The notes under the pieces are model-generated. The model was not told the origin of the DNA. It searched no databases and saw only the letters and a program-made list of their open reading frames with translations. DNA of 64,000 nucleotides from Plumapathes pennacea (lineage: Eukaryota > Cnidaria > Anthozoa > Antipatharia > Myriopathidae), in assembly GCA_964036295.1 (NCBI GenBank), contig OZ038468.1, positions 14,336,683 through 14,400,682 on the forward strand, in the 5' to 3' direction. The position numbers and the translations under genes are program-made. Positions 45,301 to 60,360 of this stretch are shown here, in pieces (the first letter of the stretch is position 1; every line of letters begins with the position of its first letter).

Positions 45301-47083
45301 GGGAAAAGCTAGAGGATGGGGAGGCATAAGGATGGGAAAGAAAACCTGCCTGCAGTCTACTGTTCTTTCATTCTTCTGCATCCAACATCTGGATGCAAAA
45401 TTCCTATTGGTTGATTTTTTTATGAAGTTAACAACCCTTTATGGTGCATGTCAATCTGCAAAATACATTATACTCAGAAAGTTCTGTAACTGATCATCAC
45501 TCTAACAAATAAACTTAGAATGATATTTGTATTGTGCAAACATACCACATATGTTTCTCCTCCATTTTGAATTTGTCTGGTCTCTGGGATAGAAATTGGA
45601 ATCAGATTTTTTTCAGAATAGTCGTAATACTCTGTTCCAGATGAACTGTCACTATCCAACTTCTCCACCTCAGAGTAACCAACAGAGATGACGACCAGCG
45701 TCAGTTTGTCACCTCCTTTCTTGATACAATCAACAACGTGTTTGTGGGTTGCACCCTCCACATTTTCACTATTTCTGTGCAAAGAAAAAAATACCAAAAT
45801 TATTGGTATCTGATTATAAAATTCTGCAAAAAGGCAGAGCTCTCTTGGAGTGGGTCAGAGGTGGTGGTGTAGATTCAAGCTGTCAAGCTTACAGAAGCCT
45901 GTTGAGTTGACAATAGACTGTCCATTATTTTTATTTATTTATTTATTTATTTTTGCCGAAATAGAGCCTATATGACATCTTTTTTCTTGCTTTTTAAAAC
46001 AGGAAAACTCAACAGGTGAATTAAATTTGAGTACGGTAAATGTTGGTTATAAGCCCAGGGCTTATGCAATTGCAAAAGGGAATTTTGGGTGGGCTAATAA
46101 AATAAAAATTAGTTCTTGCTGCATTCTGACATGATTGCTATCCCCTTGGGTAATGCTAGGAACTTCATCCTTTCTCTGACTCTTTTCCAAGATCAAGTTC
46201 ATACCATATTGCCATGCAAATTCCCCACCTCTGCACAATGCAGATCTTACACTCTCCAGGGTTGGCCAGGGACTGGGCCCTGGCCTGGGAGATGAGTTAA
46301 ACAGCTGGAACAGTGATCAATACATAATATTATTGTAAACATATTTATCTTTTGTTGTTTATCGAAAAATGTACACTCAAATATATCATAAAGATATATA
46401 TTAAAGTACAGTTGTACAAATTGAGGGAACCGGTATTTTATGTTAAACAGCATTTATTGACTATGTACAAATCTAAACCCATTTGAAAAAAATCTCAACA
46501 TTCCATTTTGCAGCAGTACTGAGAGACAGAGGATACATTGCAGCTGCTGCAGAAAAAAAGAAGCGTTAATTAAACTCAATATTTGTCGGCTTAGAGAAAT
46601 GCAAGAAGCCGCAAGATATATGTAGAAAAGTATCAGTAATTATCTCTGCTTACACTTTTAGTATCGATTCGCAATAAAACAGACCGCTTTTTAAAACGAA
46701 ATCAAATCGAAAGTAAATAAAAATAATCAGGGCACAACCTTATTCGCAAAGACAATCATAGACGGCCCAAAATATGGCAAGTTTAAGCTAGTTTCAACGT
46801 AAAGAGACATAGGTTTGTGGCAAAACACTTACACTTCAAGGATACGATCTCCGATGAGAATACCGCCCCTATGAGCAGGACCATTATCCAAGACAGCACT
46901 AACCATCTGAAGCGGTGCGTATAGCTCCCCATTTATCGACCTCAACTGACCGCCTTCTGAAATCTGTCCACGGACATTAAACCCGAAGCCGCTCGGTCCT
47001 CTTGTCAAGTGAACCACTCTCGGGCCGTAAGGGTTTGGTCGAGTTGTTGCTGTGGTCTCCCTCTCTTCTTCATCGTCCGCCAT
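33388..47083 (-). CDS. SNX27: Sorting nexin 27 (PDZ-PX-FERM), 13 coding exons
   Basis: Exons, in transcript order: 47083-46833, 45774-45546, 45192-45118, 44789-44672, 44356-44178, 43441-43360, 42771-42665, 42325-42275, 41644-41555, 40082-39933, 39195-39067, 35046-34987, 33489-33388. All have GT/AG borders and compatible phases; the sum is 1623 bases, 540 residues plus stop (human SNX27 has about 541). Domains: PDZ about 20-115, with the SGFGFNV binding loop and the [11 protein letters not shown] hairpin that contacts VPS26; PX about 140-245, with CSKRYSEF and the LRRRGLE arginines for PtdIns3P; FERM-like about 250-505, with GEKKPRWV. The family links cargo with C-terminal PDZ motifs to retromer on early endosomes for return to the plasma membrane. 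Exon 4 ends at a weak donor (G|GTCTTT). No poly(A) signal was identified. Confidence 0.93.
33713..34045 (+). repeat. 29-bp minisatellite, about 12 units
   Basis: The consensus unit is CGCACTGATACAGC followed by TTTTCTTACGTGACG, repeated head to tail with small variations; a stray unit recurs near 34135-34165. It lies in SNX27 intron 12. There are no unique spacers, so it is not a CRISPR array. Confidence 0.9.
34300..34945 (+). repeat. Three diverged repeats of about 220 bp
   Basis: A module ending TTAATCGTGCTTTG...AACTGGGCCC, followed by TCGATTAAGC and GGATTAAC motifs, occurs three times in succession (ends near 34492, 34716 and 34950). It lies in SNX27 intron 12. Confidence 0.65.
35806..36110 (+). 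repeat. GATC-rich satellite (ATCCATCGATCCAACGATCT-type)
   Basis: About 300 bp of degenerate units built from GATC(C/T)A(C/T)CGATC and GATCTACA, with GATC recurring every 8-24 bases. The open frame across it (35749-36201) is low complexity (IHRSIDP repeats) and not a gene. It lies in SNX27 intron 11. Confidence 0.85.
36398..36470 (+). repeat. (GAAAAAA)n microsatellite
   Basis: A purine-only tract of GAAAAAA or GAAAAA units. Confidence 0.9.
36585..36905. repeat. Left member of a diverged direct repeat flanking the GPCR
   Basis: It shares GTACTCATCGAGAGCTTT, GACGCAATATATCA and GCAGAGCA..CTC blocks, in the same order, with 38585-39005. On the minus strand it contains a frame (36877-36593) with hydrophobic stretches that is not preserved in the right member, so I do not call a gene. 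It may be remains of a duplicated gene. Confidence 0.6.
37044..38003 (+). CDS. Class A (rhodopsin-like) GPCR, intronless, nested in SNX27 intron 11
   Basis: A single open frame of 319 residues with seven hydrophobic segments. Hallmarks: N52 in GNLLVI (TM1), D80 in LAVSD (TM2), C105 before TM3, W160/W163 (TM4), P253 in GYLP (TM6) and N289-P290 (TM7). A glycosylation site NFT is at 8-10. Deviations: ERT replaces DRY (132-134), NPVIL replaces NPxxY, and no cysteine is seen in extracellular loop 2, so the usual TM3-loop disulfide appears absent. The third cytoplasmic loop is short and highly charged (QQQQ, EEEKKK). Orphan cnidarian GPCRs of this kind are common; the ligand cannot be guessed. It lies on the strand opposite SNX27, between exons 11 and 12. 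Confidence 0.88.
   Translation: MSLSDAPNFTESSQQCTVSTIFHFQVTSAVLVSSIFSCFLDVVNILISIPGNLLVILAIYRNSFLHHNADYVLLMLAVSDFLVSSLLQPMLIVFKIEHLLNKPRCATVILLTAARAISLHAAIISQMVVGLERTVAVMAPFWYQQWVSPTRLFAALICVWLVWTTFHLSSFFKVVPYVIVMKVYLVFVAVCLLVTAVSYGLLVKIANRHENQVQAQQQQVQRSEEEKKKQKRERKALWTALYINGAYLVGYLPLILAVILNATVNLSPTQLFHQRSWVPTFCCLVAGVNPVILSWRKTHLGREMKKLLGFGNDNNQPSP
38115..38225. repeat. Interspersed repeat with inverted GACGCTTCGAGCATTAG / CTAACGCTCGAATCGTC
   Basis: A near inverted repeat with CTCTGACGAAGGGCTAACGC in its right half. It resembles a dispersed cnidarian repeat, but only one copy is present here. Confidence 0.4.
38585..39005. repeat. Right member of the diverged direct repeat flanking the GPCR
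   Basis: See 36585-36905: the same ordered blocks with larger indels, including a hairpin insertion AGAGCAGTTCTCTC (about 38857-38875). It ends 60 bases from SNX27 exon 11. Confidence 0.6.
40123..40384. mobile_element. Foldback MITE, 37-bp inverted ends
   Basis: The left end GGCCTGGCAAAACGAGGACA... and the right end match as inverted repeats at 36 of 37 positions. The interior has further inverted motifs (GAAACATTTGTTG, GGACACAA). It lies 41 bases from the SNX27 exon 10 acceptor, inside intron 9. Confidence 0.85.
40511..40918. mobile_element. Foldback element with nested palindromes
   Basis: The 408-bp element has inverted ends starting TGGCCGTTTTTATACTACAG. They match for about 54 bp with one indel. 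The interior is packed with AGACGAATTAGTCGTCT-type palindromes and internal half-copies (TATAAAAACGAGTC and its inverse). No coding capacity. In SNX27 intron 9. Confidence 0.88.
40950..41133. repeat. Foldback repeat with ACCGTGGTAAATAA arms and A tract
   Basis: TTTACCGTGGTAAATAAAAGTCC at the left and GGACTCTTATTTACCACG at the right are inverted relatives around a poly-A run (41054-41076). The right arm is the sequence shared with 8987-9055. Confidence 0.6.
41405..41519. mobile_element. Short foldback element (GAGACCCAGGGGTAGAT ends)
   Basis: Imperfect inverted ends GGAGACCCAGGGGTAGAT / ATCTACCCTTGGGTCTC surround a G-rich centre. It lies just downstream (minus strand) of SNX27 exon 9. Confidence 0.6.
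42415..42610. mobile_element. MITE, family with TTAACCCTTTCACTCCCA ends
   Basis: About 196 bp, starting TTAACCCTTTTACTCCCA and ending GGGAGTGAAAGGGTAA. Relatives lie at 49039-49223 and 50375-50578, with fragments near 32935-33060 and 35075-35215. The shared interior is AACTTGGCTTTTGATACC...GCTCAGATGAAAGCTGA. In SNX27 intron 7. Confidence 0.85.
42881..43065. mobile_element. Foldback MITE (TAGACACGAGTGTTTTA ends)
   Basis: TATATAGACACGAGTGTTTTA and TAAAACACTCGTGTCTAATATA are inverted ends about 24 bp long. A perfect central palindrome CATATCCTCACTAGTGAGGATAT also lies within. In SNX27 intron 6. Confidence 0.8.
43075..43211. mobile_element. Foldback MITE (TTACACGGCGGC-type ends)
   Basis: The two halves are diverged inverted repeats over nearly the whole 137 bp, sharing GAAGATA, ATTTTATTTT and GGTAAAAACAATATTTTAC. 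It lies next to the element at 42881-43065. Confidence 0.8.
44929..45085 (+). pseudogene. LINE reverse-transcriptase fragment
   Basis: A plus-strand translation reads [18 protein letters not shown], then LIYYG, a stop codon, and [14 protein letters not shown]. These match the conserved DLSKAFDTVNHDILL and SYLTNRxQ motifs of non-LTR retrotransposon reverse transcriptases. It is about 50 codons long, with a nonsense codon, antisense in SNX27 intron 3. A dead fragment. Confidence 0.8.
45925..45955 (+). repeat. (TTTA)n microsatellite
   Basis: TTTTTATTTATTTATTTATT tract in SNX27 intron 1. Confidence 0.85.
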
Positions 47084-47975
47084 ATTGATTATGCAACATC
47101 ACGTGATCCTGGTGCGGGACTTAACTTCCGTCTTCTTTCTACCGTACTTCCGCTAACACCGCGGCAAAACGTCTGCGCATGCGTTGGTGTTTTTAGTTCC
47201 GGTGGATTAAGCTACCGACGTGCAAGGGGAGGTGAAATTCCGCAACGGATAAACGCATTTCGCAGCCGCAAACAGTCAGCGGTAAAGAACATGGGCATGA
47301 ATTTGCAGGATCAGTAAAATGGTGGCAGCAGTATTATAGGTTGTGGTGGTGGGGGGTGGGGGGGAGGGGAGCACCAAAGGTAGGTGGTGCAAAGTGTCAG
47401 TAATTAAAAAATTAATGAACTCCAAATTGTGAGATTTTAGCGTTAAGTTTGTTTTCTGTGCCTTAAGTTTTTAAGAAAGAACCGACCGGAAGTTGAGTTT
47501 TGGAATATAATAAAGGATTTGAGCGGGAAAGGTTGGGAGGATTAGGAAATTAGATGACATTATTAACAGCCCCTAAGAACTTCTTAAATGATTATATGAT
47601 TATAGTCTATCAAAAGGGCTTCAAAATGTTAGCCTGCAATGCAGGTGTTCTGTACCATTAGGTTGATGCGACAAGTGTGACAAAGGGGTGGGGGGTAGGC
47701 CCCTGTCACCTTTGTCCAACTTTTGTTGCAAAACACATTGCTATGGCAAACGTATTGCATTATATCCCTGCCAAAATTCAACTTTTGTTTGCTATGTTCA
47801 AGTTTACTTTCAACATTGGTGTTTCACAGTGCGACATTGGGGCTGAAAATAGGCAGTAAAATGGTGGTAGTTGGGGTATGGGAGAATCTGCAAGGGATTC
47901 GCAACAAATAATGAGCTTCAAACCCTGAATCAAAGTACTGTGCACAAAATCAACAACAAATAGCATCCATTAACA
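47084..47975. other. SNX27 promoter side and intergenic DNA
   Basis: The first 250 bp beyond the SNX27 start codon are rich in CpG (TCACGTGATCC, TTCCGGTGG, GCGCATGCG) and probably hold its promoter. The rest is unremarkable, with a G-rich run (47341-47370). No gene was recognised; frames at 47677-47966 show no family features. Confidence 0.5.
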
Positions 47976-47981
47976 TTTATT
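47976..47981 (-). terminator. ATP5F1A: Poly(A) signal of ATP5F1A
   Basis: AATAAA on the minus strand, about 100 bases past the TGA stop at 48080. Confidence 0.6.
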
Positions 47982-48079
47982 TCCAATAGGTTTTCCAACT
48001 TCACTCCTCTCCTTCATTAAAACGTACACAGCAGCAGTAAAAATACTTATAAACACTTCAGATGGAGCTGTCTCAAAGT

Positions 48080-53609
<5,530 letters not shown>

Positions 53610-53794
53610 GACTATATCGTCTTCTATAAAACTCCACGCTGCCGCTGCGCCGGGAGGGAGAAAGAGCAGTGGTCACGTGGCCTCTTGCTCGCAGACCGCG
53701 TTGAGTTGTGGGTAATGTAACCGCTGACCAGCACGTGGGTTCATTCCTTCATTCTGTCGTTGAGGATCATTGAGGAGAATCGCACGAATACAAG
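53610..53794. promoter_or_regulatory. Probable bidirectional promoter of ATP5F1A and HIS7
   Basis: GC-rich DNA immediately upstream of the ATP5F1A start codon contains two CACGTG boxes (53674-53679 and 53732-53737). On the plus strand, ACAAG|GTAACG at 53794/53795 is a plausible donor for a HIS7 5' noncoding exon that would splice to the acceptor TTCTTCTGCAG at 55328. If so, the two genes start within about 150 bp of each other in opposite directions. Confidence 0.45.
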
Positions 53795-55328
53795 GTAACG
53801 CAATCGACCGCAGTAAATTTGATTTGCAAGCATAACCCTGTTTTCCATCAACATGTAAAATTTGTGGCAATCGCGTATTAACTCCCTTGAAATATGAGGG
53901 ATATTTATGCACCTCAAGGTCCCAGCTCAGCGTATTTATTATGTACCATTACATATCTCCCAGCTTTGTACAGCTATATAAATGTATCTGTTCTATAGTA
54001 TCTTATTTAAAGAGGGCAGCACATAATTGGAACGCTAGTAAGCATGTGGCTATTGAGATTAGACTCGAAATATTTAGATGAAAATCATATAAAAAAGTTG
54101 ATCCAATATGTGACCATGCTGAAAATACTTTATGCCTGCGTGAATATATCTGAATATATACGTTCATAGCTTTAAAACAGCATCCTTTTTTCCCCATGTT
54201 TAATATTTTACTCAGATCCCTCTGATTTGGGAATTTCTGTTTGTGAGAAAAATTTAAAGTTTAATTCTTGCATCAGCAATCTTATAGGGTGGGCCAATAT
54301 AACCATACATGATGTTGTTTCATTTCTATCCAGCTATTAATGTGTAATATTGTTACTCCTGATACAAAGAGGATATCTGGGTTTGCTTGATATATTTAAA
54401 CCGCAAATGGAATGTACAGTTCAACTATAAATATACAAAGAATCTGCATGGCCCTGATATTTCTTTTTTGGTTAAAGTTATTGAGAATGATACCCATCCA
54501 ATCCAACCACCATTTTGGACAAAAATTTTGGTAACACAAAAACGGGTTTTGTGCCTCTCATGGCAGTCACACCCCCTCCCCTTCACCCCTTCCCCTCCCC
54601 TTTCTATGTTGGAAAATGGTAACCAGGAAATATTTTGTGTGCAACAAATCTGTGAAGCTCTAGCCATGCATTCTCTGTAATTTTTGCACTTTTGATGAGG
54701 TCACTTCTCAACTGGAATTATTTTCAAAATTTCAGCAATAAATATATCGAAGTGTTGCATTTTCTCTCAGTTCGTAGAGTGTGTCTGTCTGTAGCTTGAA
54801 ATGTAATTTATACTAATAGGAAAAACATGTAAAAAATTATCCTCCTATTCCAAACTTGCTCAATCCTCCTTTCTAATATATAACTTACTGTTCAGCAATG
54901 TATTATCACCATATCATAAATGATAAATATATTAAATTTTGCAACCAGTCAAACAAAAATTAGACTTTTGTAGATGCGATGGAGAACAGGTAGTCAAAAC
55001 TATGAGGTCACTTCTCAACTGAAATTATTTTCAAATTTCAGCAATAAATATATCTAAGTGTTGCATTTTCTCTCAATTTGTAGAGTGTGTCTGTCTGTAG
55101 CTTGAAATGTAATTTATACTAATAGGAAAAACATGTAAAAAAATTATCCTCCTATTCCAAACTTGCTCAATCCTCCTTTCTAATATATAACTTACTGTTC
55201 AGCAATATATTATCACCATATCATAAATGATAATATATTAAATTTTGCAACCAGTCAAACAAAAATTAGACTTTTGTAGATGTGATGGAGAACAGGTAGT
55301 CAAAACTATCTTTAAATTTCTTCTGCAG
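53795..55328 (+). other. HIS7: Probable HIS7 5' UTR intron with tandem duplication
   Basis: No coding gene is seen between the promoter region and HIS7. A good 3' splice site (TTCTTCTGCAG, 55328) lies 40 bases before the HIS7 start codon. The segment contains a 307-bp tandem duplication (54697-55309). The frame at 54387-54680 shows no family features. Confidence 0.45.
54697..55309 (+). repeat. Recent tandem duplication, 307-bp unit
   Basis: The unit starting GAGGTCACTTCTCAACTG at 54697-55003 is repeated almost base for base at 55004-55309. A handful of substitutions and short indels separate the two. Confidence 0.92.
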
Positions 55329-55368
55329 TTGTGGCCCTATTTCCTCCATTTCTACACAACCAACAAAC

Positions 55369-57784
55369 ATGCCAACAATAACAGTCCTTGATTATGGAGC
55401 TGGTAACATCCGCAGCCTTCTCAATGCCATAAAACTCCTGGGTTATGAAGTGAAATTTGTAAAAGACCCAAATGACATTCTCAAGGCTGAAAAGTTGATC
55501 TTTCCCGGTGTTGGTGCATTTGGCAGTGCAATGGAAAGCTTGAACACATCAGGCTATGTGAAACCTCTCAAGGAATACATTCAACAGAATAAACCATTTC
55601 TGGGGATTTGCCTCGGACTACAGACCCTGTGTAGGGGAAGCGAAGAGTCACCTAACACAGAAGGGCTTGGTGTTATACCCACAACAGTCCAACTACTCAA
55701 AGCACCTGGTCAAGCTGTTCCACACATGGGTTGGAATGGTTTGAACATCAAGAAACCATCAGCCATTATACCTGCAGATTTGTCATTAGAGGACAAAGTC
55801 TATTTTGTCCATTCTTTTGCAGTTCCCCTTGATGACAAAGTCAAAGACTGGGTCTTGGCAACCACAAATTATGGATCAGAATTTGTGAGCATGGTCCAAC
55901 AAGGTAATGTAATGGCGACACAGTTTCACCCTGAAAAGAGTGGAAAACTTGGCTTGAAAATCATTAAGCATTTTCTGTCTAACTTCCCCTCAAGTGAAAG
56001 CATTGTGAATGCCAATGTGGTATCACCAGTTGGGAGGGAAACCAAACTGGCCCCGCGAATCATTGCATGTCTGGATGTGCGCACCAACGATGATGGCGAT
56101 TTGGTAGTGACCAAGGGAGAGCAGTATGATGTGAGAGAGAGGCAGTGCACCACAAGCAAAATCAGTTCCCCTGGTACAAAGCAGAAGGGTGCTGTGAGAA
56201 ATCTAGGAAAACCAGTTGAACTAGCAAGGCGATACTATGAGGAGGGTGCGGATGAGATTGTCTTCTTAAACATAACCAGCTTCAGGAACTGCCCACTTCA
56301 AGATCTCCCAATGTTGGAAGTGTTACGCAAGGCCTCGGAGAATATATTTGTGCCCCTCACTGTTGGAGGTGGTATCCGTGACATGGATGCTCCAGAACCC
56401 TGTAAAGATGGCACAGGTAATGAAGCAGATGAGCCGAAAATGAGGAAGTACCCAGCTTTGGACGTGGCATCAGCTTACTTCAGATCAGGTAACGTAAAAT
56501 CGTACTCAGTACCCAAAATATACTGTAACAACACTGTTCATAGATAACGATTTGGAAGCTACAATGAGTTGCAAAATATTGTTGAGACTTTTAAAAAATG
56601 ATAAATTTCGTGTTTGTTCCTTTCACTTTAAGTAAAATTGCGCTCAATCTGATCATTTCCCCCTCCCCCTTTTCAATGTTGATCCTGTAATACTGTGTAA
56701 CAGATTTGGGCACTCAAACAACATTGCAATAGGGGGGAGGGAAGAAGAGAAGCAAACAAGTCCAAACTCGAAAAACAGGGCAAAAATGATATAAAGTGTC
56801 TCAACTATTTTTGCAACCTGTTGTAGCTCTCTTAGGCATTCAGAACAGATCCAAAGAGGAGACCTCAGTATACTGTAGTTTGGTGTGGGAAACAAAAACC
56901 AAAAATGTGACAAACTTAAAGCTGATGTTGAAGTAATAGAAAGTTTCAGGGGGTGAAGTTCTTACCAGTACTGGAGATGGGACACTTATTAAAAGGGTAC
57001 AGGTAGTTACATGTATGTGATACGATGTAGGTTTTTCAGAAAAACCAAGTTGATGTCTCTTTGGATTTGTGGTCTGATTCTCATAGGAGCAGACAAAGTA
57101 TCGATTGGAAGTGATGCTGTCTATGCAGCGGAGGATTTTATGACTTCTGGAGGCATCAAGACTGGCAAGACATCCATTGAGATGATAGCTGAGGCATATG
57201 GTCGACAAGCCGTGGTGATCTCTGTGGACCCGAAGCGAGCTTATGTGCCATCTCCAGACTCGACCAAGCATCACGTCATCAAGACCAAGTTTCCTGGACC
57301 ACGTGGGGAGGAGTATTGTTGGTACCAGTGTACCATCAAAGGTGGGCGTGAAGTGCGAGACTTTGGGGTCTATGAATTGGTTCGTGCCTGTGAAGCCCTT
57401 GGTGCAGGAGAAATCATGCTCAACTGTATTGACAAAGATGGGTAAGCATTGTGATGACTTACAATGAAATATGAGTCACAGAATTCAATCCCCTTAAATA
57501 TCAGGAAATGTGTGTAGTTTTTGGGAACTTATTAGTGTCATCGTTGTTTCCTTAATAGCACCAACAGTGGCTATGACCATGAGCTGATTGCCATGGTAAA
57601 GTCAGCTGTCAAGATTCCTGTCATTGCATCCAGTGGGGCAGGTCATGTGACCCATTTCCCAGAAGTTTTCCGGGAAGCAAATGCTGATGCTGCATTAGCT
57701 GCAGGTATATTTCACAGGAATGAAGTGTCAATTGAGGAAGTAAAAGAACACCTGTTGAAGGAGGGTTTTACAGTTAGAAAGTAA
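55369..57784 (+). CDS. HIS7: Imidazole glycerol phosphate synthase, HisH-HisF fusion (fungal HIS7 type)
   Basis: Three coding exons: 55369-56488, 57087-57441, 57559-57784 (phases 1 and 2), 566 residues (yeast His7 about 552). The N-terminal glutamine amidotransferase domain has PGVG (46-49), the nucleophile C81 in GICLGLQ, and H187/E189 in QFHPEKS. The C-terminal (beta/alpha)8 cyclase has the catalytic Asp236 in IACLDV and Asp421 in ISVDPKR, plus the phosphate-binding TVGGGIRD and SSGAG loops. It uses ammonia from glutamine to convert PRFAR into imidazole glycerol phosphate and AICAR, the fifth step of histidine synthesis. All key residues are present, so it should be active. It sits between two animal genes and has GT/AG introns, so it is not bacterial contamination. 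AATAAA follows at 58099-58104. Confidence 0.95.
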
Positions 57785-58285
57785 GTACAAAATACATTTA
57801 AAAGATATATATCCCTCAAACAGTCACAGCCTGATTTTCAGACATCTTGAGCCTGTCCAACTTTATGGTATGTTTATTTTGACAATTTAACAGGATACAA
57901 TATTGAACAGAACAAAGCTAAACAAGTGTATTTAGATTGACTAGTAAAGTGTTCAAACTGTCCTGGGTACTTAAACTGTCTGGCTGTTGCTTAGTACAAA
58001 ACATGATGGGTAGAATTCTTTTGCTTTGTGTCAGTTGACTTGTCACAGTATTGTTCTACAGTATTTTTCAAACAGGCCAAGGGTGTGTATTTGTTATCAA
58101 TAAAATTAAGGTTGGGACTAAAGTTTTAATCAAAAAAAAAATCAAGGCACGTCTGGTAAAAATTTTACATAAAGTTCTTTCAAAGAAGGGGTTTCAGTTT
58201 CTAAACAAAGTACATTGGGATCACAAACAGATGTGAATATAAAAGGTCATGTGACTGCTAGATTAGGGTATTGGATAATAGGGTA
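57785..58285. other. HIS7 3' flank
   Basis: It holds the HIS7 3' UTR with AATAAA at 58099-58104, and no other gene. Confidence 0.5.
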
Positions 58286-58287
58286 TT

Positions 58288-58688
58288 GCAATAGTGGTAA
58301 AGTGTGACATCATCATTTTGCAAACTTTTCCATTCAAACCTCAAAACCACATCATGCGATATACACAGCTGCTGAAAGAACGTGTGAAAAATTTCAAATC
58401 GCTAGCCCTACTGAAAGTGAAGATAGAGAAGTTTAAAGTTCGAGATAGTCTCAACTAAGCTCTCTTATTTAGCGTTGGTTCCAAATCAAAGGAACCAACA
58501 CCAAATAAGAGGGTTTAGTATGAAACAATTTGAACTTCAAAAGCCTATATCTCAGCTGTTTAATGCACTAAAGAGCCAATTTTTTCTGTGTGAACTTTTT
58601 TTAGATAGGCCATTCCAAAGAATTGTGCAAAGTCCATTATTTCTGAAAAAATATTTTTATGATGTCATCACTTTACCACTCTATGGGA
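58288..58688. mobile_element. MITE-like element with GTGGTAAAGTG ends
   Basis: ATAGTGGTAAAGTGTGACATCATC at the left and GATGTCATCACTTTACCACTCTAT at the right are inverted ends. The centre contains a near-perfect hairpin (about 58460-58508, CTCTTATTT...AAATAAGAG). No coding capacity. Confidence 0.65.
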
Positions 58689-59404
58689 TTGATCAGAAGA
58701 AATAATTTCTATAATTATTATTATAGAATGAGTCACTTGATATGACAGTTTAATTTGTTTGAGCAAAAATGGAGCATGTATCAGGGAAGGAAAAGATGTC
58801 ATTAGAAACAACACTCAGATACCAATACCAACTTTTCTTGAAAAAGCTTGTTAAGCAGCATGACAGTATATTTACTCCAGTAATGGTAGAAGCAGCAGCA
58901 ATGGCTGGTGGTGGAGGTAATAATACTAATGTATTTTTATAGGACTTACTAAAATACAAGTAACAATAAAGTGTTCTATGAAATGTACTGAATTACATAT
59001 ATGTATAACTTGACTGCCATCCAAATTACAAGACACCTGATAAATGTTCCTGGCTGTTACATGATTGCAGTTTTTACAGCCCGGGGTGGAGGCGGGGGCA
59101 CTCCCTATGATCAACTATATGGGTAGACTCCACCTGAAAATCCCTATGATTGACTATATGGATAGGAAAGCCTGGGCGGAGCCAGTCCCCTAAACTCTGT
59201 CCTCTGTTTTTTACAGTAACCATTTTCTAAATAATCTTTAACACACTGTCAGTGAAATAGTTGCATATACATTTATATGCATTGTCTGTAAATTTGAAAG
59301 ACCTTAAAGTGGTTATCCAATGTCTCTATATTGTTTCAAATTGTGAAATATTTCATTTTTCACAACTAAACATCATTTTCAGGTGTCAAGTAAAAGTAAG
59401 TTTT
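58689..59404. other. Intergenic DNA with repeat fragments
   Basis: No gene recognised. At 59080-59190 there is a G/C-rich repeat fragment with two copies of CCCTATGAT(C/T)(A/G)ACTATATGG, of the GGGTACTC-type MITE group. Confidence 0.45.
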
Positions 59405-60193
59405 TCATGTTGCTATGTCCCTCGACAGTGGCTTGACAGCAAGCGTTCGCGCTGTCCACTGTTCCATGATGATCATATCGCCCTCTTTATGGTTGGCAGC
59501 CACCAAGTTCATTCGCTCTTTGGGGACTGAATCCGTGTGTATCATTCCATGGGTTACTCCTTCTAACCATTTACAGAAATCGATCAGGCTGGGGAAGGAC
59601 GCGCGACTAATAAACTCTGAACTGTTCAACATCTCAAATCCGTTTCTGAGTTTGTAACTTTCCAAGGCTTCCTTCCCTTCAAAACACCAAAAGCTCCGAC
59701 ATTTATCCGATTTGTCTGCGAAAAGTTCTTTTAACACTTCATCTGTAAGCAAAGGCATCGCACTCACACACTGCAGTGCTAACTTACCGCCAGGTTTCAG
59801 GCTTTGAAACGCGGTGCCAAAAGCTTCCTCCTTCTTAAAAATCCAGTGGAAGACATAATTCGAGAAAATAAGATCGTAACTCGCCATTCCCAAATCAGGG
59901 TAGTTGTCACAGCTTCCCTCCACAAAAGTGAGATTCTTCACGTGCTGGTAAGTCTCTTGGGCGAGTTTGATTCTTGTGCCATCAGGATCAACGCCTGTTA
60001 CCTTCCCGTTTGGTCCCACAAGTTCGGCGAGATATGCAGTGAGTTCTCCTGTTCCACAACCAATATCCAAGACGGTGTCTCCAGGCTTGGGCGAGATCTC
60101 TGCTATAAACTCCCTTCCATCTCTTCGTTGTAGTTTTGCCCTTTCTTTGTACAACCCTGCAGCTTGCTCCGATCCTGCAGCCATTTCAGCCAC
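59405..60193 (-). CDS. SAM-dependent methyltransferase (class I), single exon
   Basis: A frame of 262 residues. It has the Rossmann-fold signature VLDIGCGTGE (41-50), an acidic residue after strand 2 in GVDP (D69), SCDNYPD near 94-100, SYDLIFSNYVFHW (105-117) and LKPGGKLAL (132-140). The fold and length match small methyltransferases of the trans-aconitate or juvenile-hormone-acid methyltransferase type. The substrate cannot be assigned. There is no signal peptide or membrane segment, so it is probably cytosolic. A truncated relative lies at 61790-62030, so the family has duplicated locally. An alternative start is Met4. Confidence 0.88.
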   Translation of the reverse strand: MAEMAAGSEQAAGLYKERAKLQRRDGREFIAEISPKPGDTVLDIGCGTGELTAYLAELVGPNGKVTGVDPDGTRIKLAQETYQHVKNLTFVEGSCDNYPDLGMASYDLIFSNYVFHWIFKKEEAFGTAFQSLKPGGKLALQCVSAMPLLTDEVLKELFADKSDKCRSFWCFEGKEALESYKLRNGFEMLNSSEFISRASFPSLIDFCKWLEGVTHGMIHTDSVPKERMNLVAANHKEGDMIIMEQWTARTLAVKPLSRDIAT

Positions 60194-60360
60194 ACGTCCT
60201 CCTCGTAAAACTAGTTGTAGCTTTCGCTAAGTGCCAACGAGAGAAAAAGAATTCGATGGCAGATGCTAGTGAGTGCATGTGTTAACCTCGTGCAAAATAC
60301 TCCCTCTTGATTGGCTAAGAACGGTCACACCATAAATCAACATCTCTTTTCATTCGTAAA

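Noticed and set aside
55369-57784. Bacterial or symbiont contamination as source of HIS7
   Set aside because: It has two canonical introns within the coding region and is physically flanked by animal ATP5F1A and a single-copy style region in the same sequence.
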